In this document: one piece after another, positions 58,011-64,000 of the stretch
Numbering within the stretch: the stretch's first letter is position 1
Layout of the letters: every line of letters begins with the position of its first letter
From: Mesostigma viride
Lineage: Eukaryota > Streptophyta > Mesostigmatophyceae > Mesostigmatales > Mesostigmataceae
NCBI GenBank assembly: GCA_009746045.1
Contig: RPFO01001794.1
Span: 1 to 64,000 of the forward strand
Length of the DNA stretch: 64,000 nucleotides
Direction: 5' to 3'
The notes under the pieces: generated by a model
Database searches by the model: none
What the model was told of the DNA's origin: nothing
The model's input: the letters and a program-made list of their open reading frames with translations, nothing else
Translations under genes and position numbers: made by a program

Positions 58011-59909
58011 ATGGTGACAAGTTCAGTCCCTATATCCAGCATCGCAAGGAGGTCGTCGGTCGCGTCTCGCTTTCCCGCTCCGGTGGTATTATCTGCGGGC
58101 ATCTGCGGTGGCGTTCGCGCTGACGGCGGCGCTTGCCGTCGCCGCACGCCGGACGGTGGCCGGTGCGCGGCGCACGGGGGGGGGAGGGCGGGAGGGGCGA
58201 GGGCGGGAGGAGGGAGGAAGGGGCATCAAGTGGCGGGAAAGTTGTTGACTTCTCAACGTCGAGCCGAGATATTACTTGAAAACGCAATTGACCGATTTAC
58301 AAAGTTATTACCAGGAAGGGAGGCACTTGTCGAGAGGACTTCACAACGGACTAAGAAGGTTGGTAAGCAGGTTGCTGACAACGTTGGTAGCGGAAAACAT
58401 TTTACAACAAAGGGGCTCGAAGCTCGCGACAATGCCGCCACCGAAAGTGAATCGTCAGCGCGCGAGAGAACAACTTATCTAAAAGAGTCTATTGAAAAAT
58501 TCCGCCGTGACTTGGAAATCTTAAAAGCGGAACCTAACGAGGAGACTGCAAAGAATTTCCTAGCATTACCCGCCACTAGCAGTTACTTCTCGACAGAGCC
58601 ACCCAAAGTCCTAGATTATAAGGGCGTATTGACGAGTGATCAAGGGAATAACAAGGGCGGGGCGGGTGCATCTGCTGGTGGCCGCAGTGCTGCCAACATT
58701 ACCGAAGCTCCCAAGAAATTGCGTATGACTGCCAGTAAAACAAAACAGGAGCAGGATCTCGAACAAAAAATGATTGAGTCGATGAAAAAACTCGAACAGC
58801 AACGCCAGGCTGAGGCTACTATGAAGGCCGCTATGGCTGCTGCTGCCCAACGTGAAAGCGAAGAGGCTGCTGCTGCTAAGGCTGCAAAGGTTGCAAAGGC
58901 TGCAAAGGCTGCAAAGGCCGCTGCTGATGCTGATGCTGATGCTGCTAAGGCTGCAGAGGCCGCTGCTCGTCTGGCCGCGGCTACTGCTGCTGCTGCTGAT
59001 GCTGCTAAGGCTGCAAAGGCCGCTGCTGATGCTGCTGATGCTGCTAAGGCTGCAAAGGCCGCTGCTGATGCTGCTAAGGCTGCAAAGGCTGCAAAGGGCG
59101 TTGCTGATGCTGACGGCGGCACCACAACTGGCAGTAGCAGTGGTAGCAGTTCTGCCGCCACCACAACTGGCAGTAGCAGTGGTAGCAGTTCTGCCGCCAC
59201 CACAACTGGCAGTAGCAGTGGTAGCAGTTCTGCTGCCACCACAACTGGCAGTAGCAGTGGGGGTGCGGCCGCTCCCGCGGTCCCACCCGACGACGACGAC
59301 GACGATGACAGGGGCATAGGATACATGGACATCTACACGCCGATGTACGTGCCCATGTACACGGGCGGGCGAGGGGGCAAGCGGCCACTGAGGGGCTCAC
59401 GCGGATCTGCAGCGCACGGTGGCGGTCACGCGGTCGCTGCTACAACAAAGGGCCGCCCAAAGTCTAAAAAAAAGGCTAAAATTGGTATTAAGCTTCCCTT
59501 AAAACGTGCTGCCCCCGCGGCTGCCACCACGCCTGCTACCACGTCTGCCACCGCGGCTGCGGCTGCCACGGTATCATCCTCTTCAGACTCGGATAGCGAT
59601 TCCGACTCGGACTTGGACGTGGGCTACATGCCGATGTACACCGGGCCATCTACCTACGTGCCCATGTACACAGGCAGGCGCGGAGACAAGAGACAGCTTA
59701 GGGGTACGAGAAGGGGTGCAGCGGCCAGCGGCGGCCGGCACGCGGTAGCTGCTCGACCCGTGTACACGGGTGCCGGGCGTGGGAGGCTGTCACCGCCAAA
59801 AAGGGGCGGTGGTGCTGCTAGGCTGTTGGCAGAGGTGAACAGGGCCCTTGCGATGGATGATATTATGATGAGAATGAGAGGCAGGGGAAGGGGTGTGGCG
59901 CGGTGGTGA
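58011..59909 (+). CDS. Basic Ala/Lys-rich protein with zinc motif and duplicated Tyr-rich motif
   Basis: The product has 632 residues from the ATG at 58011; an upstream ATG exists at 57984. Near residue 35 a C-x9-C-x9-C-x2-H motif with 'RRRTPDGGRCAAHGG' resembles the short zinc motif (DUF5763-like) of many viruses. Then come a charged helical region, a long Ala/Lys/Asp repeat like histone H1 tails, four copies of 'TTTGSSSGSSSAA', an Asp run, and twice the motif 'YVPMYTGxRGxKRxLRG' (about 450 and 550). The C-terminus is 'MRGRGRGVARW'. A DNA-compacting core protein is likely. Repeats suggest rapid length change. Confidence 0.65.
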   Translation: MVTSSVPISSIARRSSVASRFPAPVVLSAGICGGVRADGGACRRRTPDGGRCAAHGGGRAGGARAGGGRKGHQVAGKLLTSQRRAEILLENAIDRFTKLLPGREALVERTSQRTKKVGKQVADNVGSGKHFTTKGLEARDNAATESESSARERTTYLKESIEKFRRDLEILKAEPNEETAKNFLALPATSSYFSTEPPKVLDYKGVLTSDQGNNKGGAGASAGGRSAANITEAPKKLRMTASKTKQEQDLEQKMIESMKKLEQQRQAEATMKAAMAAAAQRESEEAAAAKAAKVAKAAKAAKAAADADADAAKAAEAAARLAAATAAAADAAKAAKAAADAADAAKAAKAAADAAKAAKAAKGVADADGGTTTGSSSGSSSAATTTGSSSGSSSAATTTGSSSGSSSAATTTGSSSGGAAAPAVPPDDDDDDDRGIGYMDIYTPMYVPMYTGGRGGKRPLRGSRGSAAHGGGHAVAATTKGRPKSKKKAKIGIKLPLKRAAPAAATTPATTSATAAAAATVSSSSDSDSDSDSDLDVGYMPMYTGPSTYVPMYTGRRGDKRQLRGTRRGAAASGGRHAVAARPVYTGAGRGRLSPPKRGGGAARLLAEVNRALAMDDIMMRMRGRGRGVARW

Positions 59910-60105
59910 GGCATGCAGAAATGGAGAATTTGATCGTTCATTAAAAAATAATCACGCGTATTACCAATCCCAAAAGCAGCGCCACACAGGGCGGTCCCAT
60001 TCTATCAAGTATAATGGGATTACATCAAGGGCACTCAGGCCTCGAGTTTATCGATGCTAAACGGGCACTGTGGCCTCTCCTCACACCTACAGGACAGCAG
60101 GGGTC

Positions 60106-61114
60106 CTAGTTCTCGGTCTTGGCGCGCTTGGGAGAGGGAGGGGTCTCCCCCCTCATGTCCACCACCTCCCACTGAGGGCGGGTGTCCTTCTCCTCGCCAG
60201 CGGGGGCCGTCTCCGCGCCCTCCTCCTCCTTGTCAGCCGCCTTCTTCTTTCCCTCCTTCTTACCCCCCTTGCGCTTGGAGGGGGGGCTGACCTCGGGCTC
60301 CTCCTCCTCCCCCTCCTGCATCTCGTAAAAGTCCTCCTTGCCATACGCCTTGCCGTTGGTCACGTGGGCGAGTGCCGTCAGCGTGGCATCGAAGCCGAAG
60401 TAGGGGAAGTGCAGCTTGGCCACATGCTCGGTGGGGCGCCTCTCCGCGATGCAGATGGGGCAGTCGACGTCATCCGGCTCCTCCTGCTCGCACAGGAACT
60501 GCACGGCGCAGCCCCCGCAGACACCGCCGGCGTGGAAGTGCACGTCCTTGCTCTTGACGGAGTGAACGTTTTCCAGGTACTCCTCGCACAACAGACAGGT
60601 GTCCAGGGCTTCCAGACCCGAGTCGCCGTAACGCCCCATACTGTGCTTGTGCGCATCGCTGATGGCGCACTCGAACTCCTTGTCCCCCTTCCCCACTCGG
60701 GGGCGATGGTGATCTCCTCCTCCACCCCCCTCGCAGGATCCTGTCAGTCTCCCTCACGGCGGCCTCGCGGAAGGACGAGTCCCTTTTCCTGGCAAACTCC
60801 TCCATGTTGTCCCTGCAGCTCTTGCACTCGTAGCACCTGCCAACCTTGGGCATGAAGGAGGCGATGGGCTTGAGCAGCTTGCAACGGAGGCACCTGTTGG
60901 TGGGGATGTGGGGCTCCCTTCCAGGGTTGTCCTTCTTCCACTGCTCAGCAAGCTCCTCATTCTTCTTGGTCCTGTACATCTTCTCCCCGGTTTCTGGGTC
61001 ATACATCCACTGTGGACCGTCGTCAATCCACGTGATATTCTTGCAGGGGAGGTAGTCCTCGTTGATAGGAGGTGCAGGCTTGGTAGACTTGACAATCTTG
61101 GCAGGGTTCCTCAT
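60106..61114 (-). pseudogene. Double zinc-finger protein (RING-like), with frameshifts
   Basis: The ATG is 61114. The first part has 'PNKNITW'-type N-terminal sequence and a finger 'CLRCKLLKPIASFMPKVGRC' followed by 'YECKSC', a pattern often seen in phage and viral HNH-type proteins. The frame then changes near 60720-60690, at G6 and G5 runs, and continues with a RING-like set: 'CLLCEEYLENVH', 'HAGGVCGGC' and 'DCPICIAE'. The C-terminus is Glu/Lys-rich with 'PPSPKRAKTEN'. Both shifts fit single missing G residues. If intact, a ubiquitin-ligase-like or DNA-binding regulator is possible. Confidence 0.55.
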
Positions 61115-61117
61115 GAT

Positions 61118-61235
61118 TTCGGCACCAAGAAGCGATTTTCGGCAGGCTGTAACAAATTCAGAAACGGATTTCGGCAGACAATAAAGAGTTGAAACGCTAT
61201 ACGAATTTCGGCAGCACCTATACGATTTCGGGCGC
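61118..61235 (-). promoter_or_regulatory. Cluster of TGCCGAAATC-like sites upstream of the zinc-finger gene
   Basis: Near-copies of GATTTCGGCA occur at about 61118, 61133, 61165, 61204 and 61223, spaced 15-40 bp. The same word lies upstream of the MYND gene. A regulator-binding cluster is inferred. Confidence 0.5.
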
Positions 61236-61870
61236 AAGGGCTACGGATATGGCTGTCCTGTGAGGCCTGGGCTTCCAGTGGCTGGAGGCTGGTGGATGGT
61301 GGGGGTGCAAAGGTCTGGCAGTGACTTTAAGGAAATTTGGGCAAGGGAGCCAGTGGTCCGGATTACAGACGGATGGATGGCCCAGATTTTGTTTCCAGAA
61401 GGCCCTGATATTTTCGGCTGAGTCACGAAAACATATCTGGCGGGTACAGTCGGATTCCGTACGGATCGCAGGCAGTGCCGTCAGGGTCCACATGGCATGT
61501 TTTCGCACGGATCCCGGATCTGCTGACACGCCAGGATCTCCGATTTCGTACGGATCTCTGATCTGGATCTGGATCTGGATCTGGATCTGGATCTGGGTTC
61601 CATGTCAGCAGAGGTGGATCTGGATCTTTGCTGACATGGATCTCCAGTGCATATATTTTTTTAATCTGCTGCGTCGGATTTCGGGCTGATATTTTCGAAC
61701 TTTTGCACTTTTCCACCTCTGATCTCTGGGATCTTTTTGCCACCTCATATCCCAGTCACAAAATTGCCTGCCTGGTCGGAATTTTTTACAGGGCAAAAGC
61801 AACATATTCCCACAGACTTGGCAAAAGCTCTCATTTCGTTTTACCATCCGCACGAAGTTGGGCTGTGGCT
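61236..61870. repeat. Gene-poor stretch with a GGATCT hexanucleotide repeat
   Basis: No convincing gene. At about 61558-61600 there are six to seven tandem copies of GATCTG/GGATCT, with scattered CGGATC words around, followed by AT-rich sequence up to the next start codon. Confidence 0.7.
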
Positions 61871-62407
61871 ATGGAAGAAAAGGGCAGCAAAGTGGAGGGG
61901 GGGAGCAGCTCTGAGTGCAGCTATGATTCCGACAAGGAAAACATTCCTCCATCGGAACTGATCAAGGTCCACGAATCCTGTTCGCCCGCCGGAAATCGGG
62001 TAATGAGGTTAAATGAGGGCCCTCTGCCATCCAAGGTGCTTGTTCCCAGGGAATTTGTGGCCACCGTCCACACACAGTTTGTGGAGATAAAGGACAAGAT
62101 GGAGACTGTGATCAGTAAGTACAAGAAGGACAAGGATGCCACAAGGAAGAGGCACGAAAGGGCCAAGAACAAGCTTGTCAAACAGATCCAGGACCTCCAA
62201 GGAGTTATTGCTGACAAGGAGGCCGCTGCAAACCTGTTGGAAATTGCTGCAAAGAACCAGACTATAAGTGCGGATAAATTGAGGGCGCAATTGGCCACCG
62301 CCCAGACGGATTTGGTCAATGCCAGGACTGTAATTTCAGAGCTTACAAGGGATGTGAGGACCCTGAAGTCTTGCACACCCCGGCTAACTGAGCCCCCCAT
62401 GAGTTGA
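61871..62407 (+). CDS. Coiled-coil protein
   Basis: The product has 178 residues from the ATG at 61871. A Ser/Glu-rich N-terminus ('CSYDSDKENIPPSELIKVH') precedes a long coiled coil (about 60-165: 'ERAKNKLVKQIQDLQGVIAD', 'DLVNARTVISELTRDVRTL'). It resembles in style, but not in visible sequence, the coiled coil of the 28448 gene. The function is unknown. Confidence 0.55.
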   Translation: MEEKGSKVEGGSSSECSYDSDKENIPPSELIKVHESCSPAGNRVMRLNEGPLPSKVLVPREFVATVHTQFVEIKDKMETVISKYKKDKDATRKRHERAKNKLVKQIQDLQGVIADKEAAANLLEIAAKNQTISADKLRAQLATAQTDLVNARTVISELTRDVRTLKSCTPRLTEPPMS

Positions 62408-62597
62408 GAGAAATTATGTGCACGGATGGTATGTTATTTGCATGACCAAGGGTGCGCTGGTAGGGTCTTTACTTGTTTGGACAGGCTTAGCAAAACTTGC
62501 ATCTTATTTGCGCGACCATTGTACAAAGGGGTCAAACGAGTCGATTGGTCGATCTCGTCGCGCGAAAGAGTCGGCGGAGTGCATGCTCCATCGAGCC

Positions 62598-62708
62598 ATG
62601 TCCCCTCCCAGGAACGAACGCAAACGCAACCATCCCAACAGCCTCAATATGGAACGTGAGGAGGAGCTGGTCTCCATTCGCAGCCTCGCTCACCCGCCTA
62701 AGGAATAA
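62598..62708 (+). CDS. Possible very small protein
   Basis: A 36-codon frame ('MSPPRNERKRNHPNSLNMER') is the only coding candidate in 62408-62743. It is basic and short, and it could be chance. Confidence 0.2.
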   Translation: MSPPRNERKRNHPNSLNMEREEELVSIRSLAHPPKE

Positions 62709-62743
62709 ATTCCCTGATGTATAATTGTTAATAAATTGCATTC

Positions 62744-62956
62744 ATGTCGTTCAATGTGTCCACCTCTAGTATTGAGAACACCCCTCCCGTGGTGGAGGGT
62801 CTGGGCGAGTTGAAGAGGAGGGAGCCGCTGGACCCCACGGCCCCCATACGCGACCCCCCTCTTGTGTCCGCTAAGGAGTGGACCATCCCGCTGCTTTATC
62901 TGATTGCTACGATTGCCCTGCTTGTTATGATGATGAAAAAGAACAAGGTCAATTGA
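62744..62956 (+). CDS. Small C-terminally anchored membrane protein
   Basis: The product has 70 residues: a polar, Pro-rich N-terminus, then a membrane span ('IPLLYLIATIALLVMMM') and 'KKNKVN'. It is similar in design to the other virion membrane proteins in the window. Confidence 0.6.
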   Translation: MSFNVSTSSIENTPPVVEGLGELKRREPLDPTAPIRDPPLVSAKEWTIPLLYLIATIALLVMMMKKNKVN

Positions 62957-62965
62957 TCATAATTA

Positions 62966-63882
62966 TTACGCTTTTATCCTCTTGTCCCTGTTCCATGCCT
63001 GGTTCTCAAGCATGAGTCGTTTGTTGTTTGCCGCAAACTCGGGGCCGCGGTACTCGCGAGCCTTATTGTAGTGGCCCAGCTTTTCCAGCCCCGGTGCCAA
63101 TGCCTCCACCATGACCAGCGCCGTCTTCTCGGGGTCTTTCCCGGCAAGTACCTCCTCTTGGTGCCGCAAATGGAAGAATTCGGTCAATGCGCACATGGGG
63201 TCTGTGAACGTGTCGCGAGTGGCCTGGCTCTTCTTCGTGAGCCCCTGGTCCTTCCTGTAGTCGGCGGTCTGCTCGTAGCCGGTCACCAGCTTGTTGGCCG
63301 CGTTGTTGACGATGGCGTACACCCTGGACGGCACGGGCTTGGCGCTGCTCTCCTTGATGGCGCGCATGTCTAGCTTATTACTCTCGCAGCTCTTGATGCG
63401 AGGGGCCTCCGACACTTGCTGGCGAGGGAGAGGCACAAACTCCTCGCCGGTATTGTCGCGATACCTATCCAACAACTCTTGAATTAGAGCCGGGTCCGCG
63501 TCCAGGTATCTCTCCAATAGCACAGCCACTGACTGGCGAAAGGCGGCGGCCTTCTTGCCGGGTAGGACCTGGATTATCTTTATGATTCCCTGTCGGTCAG
63601 TGACAGGCGTCTCTCGTTGCCCTTGGCCGGTGAAACGGAAGTGTACGATGCATCGTACACTTCTTCATGGGCCGAGCACAGTTTTTTGAAGGCCTCGCTT
63701 GCGTGTCTGAATGAATTAGTTGTGAACGATCCATCCGGCTTCATAAATATCATGCACTTGATAGCATCAATAACCGAAATCTTGCCATCCGGGGTCACGC
63801 GAATCTTGCCAGCAAATGGATCCTGCTCACCAGACCCATCGCGCAAGGGTTGCAAATACCTCACAACTGCATTGGAGGCCAT
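62966..63882 (-). pseudogene. Giant-virus/algal conserved-domain protein, one frameshift
   Basis: From the ATG at 63882 the first part reads 'GKISVIDAIKCMIFMKPDG', 'HASEAFKKLCSAHEEVYD' and 'RRLSLTDR', then meets a stop at 63580. The other frame continues with 'GIIKIIQVLPGKKAAAFRQS' and 'VLLERYLDADPALIQELLDR', then a helical C-terminal half ending 'NRDKRIKA'. Together they match a domain often seen in giant viruses and algal/oomycete genomes (S-x-x-D-V-I ... Ile-x-Ile-Ile-x-Leu-Leu-Pro-Gly ... Arg-Tyr-Leu), with no assigned function. One missing G near 63595 would restore a single frame of about 305 residues. Confidence 0.6.
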
Positions 63883-63971
63883 GATTGATTTATTGTTGTT
63901 GTAGAAATTGTATCGCTCCAGATAAGCGCGCCACCGTTTCAAGGTTGTCCATTATCATTATTATGATTGCA

Positions 63972-64000
63972 ATTACGCTTTTATCCTCTTGTCCCTGTTC
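63972..64000 (-). other. Start of a second, tandem copy of the preceding gene (3' end only)
   Basis: The last 29 bases are identical to 62964-62992, the 3' end of the previous gene. The copy continues past the window edge, so its state is unknown. Confidence 0.7.

Noticed and set aside
7691..64000. Assignment to the small-genome mriyaviruses because no DNA polymerase is present
   Set aside because: No HUH endonuclease or SF3 helicase was recognised, and the window is only part of the viral region, so absence of a polymerase is not informative.

Overview
The window is nuclear DNA of a eukaryote, most likely an alga, that carries a long stretch of a Nucleocytoviricota (giant-virus-type) genome. 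The viral assignment rests on three double-jelly-roll major capsid protein (MCP) genes, an A32-type packaging ATPase, KilA-N proteins, a dense cluster of small membrane and virion-like genes, a micrococcal-nuclease-type nuclease and a MYND protein. The eukaryotic, chromosomal state is suggested by three kinds of eukaryotic mobile element inside or beside the viral genes: a Copia-like LTR retrotransposon (about 1-7.69 kb) that cuts an MCP gene, a DNA transposon with CACTA termini (16321-20725) that splits a giant fibre-like gene, and a 5'-truncated LINE fragment with a restriction-like endonuclease (26.6-27.8 kb). An endogenous giant viral element is the simplest reading. The viral sequence appears to leave the window on both sides. 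No DNA polymerase, RNA polymerase, helicase-primase or HUH replication protein was recognised, so the virus lineage is not assigned beyond the phylum.

Layout. 1-7690: retrotransposon with frame-broken gag-pol and a long 3' tail. 7691-24512: truncated MCP-A, a KilA-N/nuclease fusion, two repeat-built beta-rich proteins (the second split by the CACTA element), MCP-B and MCP-C. 24.5-32.3 kb: MYND gene, a 58-bp dyad array, the LINE fragment, and a KilA-N/coiled-coil/Ala-Gly-rich gene with frameshifts. 32.3-45.9 kb: mostly minus-strand core block (ATPase, JAMM-like protein, small membrane and zinc proteins, a 1035-residue DDE transposase/integrase). 46.0-54.0 kb: plus-strand block that diverges from it, ending in a fibre module with LamG-like domains and an SNase. 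54.5-58 kb: two mirror-symmetric blocks of a 12-bp motif flanking two small genes. 58-64 kb: Lys/Ala-rich basic protein, zinc-finger protein, coiled-coil protein, and a viral gene whose tandem copy starts at the right edge.

How the genes fit together. Most recognisable products are virion parts (MCPs, fibres, membrane proteins), the packaging motor, or DNA-binding/nuclease proteins. The DDE transposase is packed tightly among virion genes, overlaps the next gene and has no evident terminal repeats, so it may be a viral gene and a candidate integrase. Several broken genes can be explained by single missing bases, many in short G/C runs. Some 'pseudogenes' may therefore be sequence errors rather than decay.
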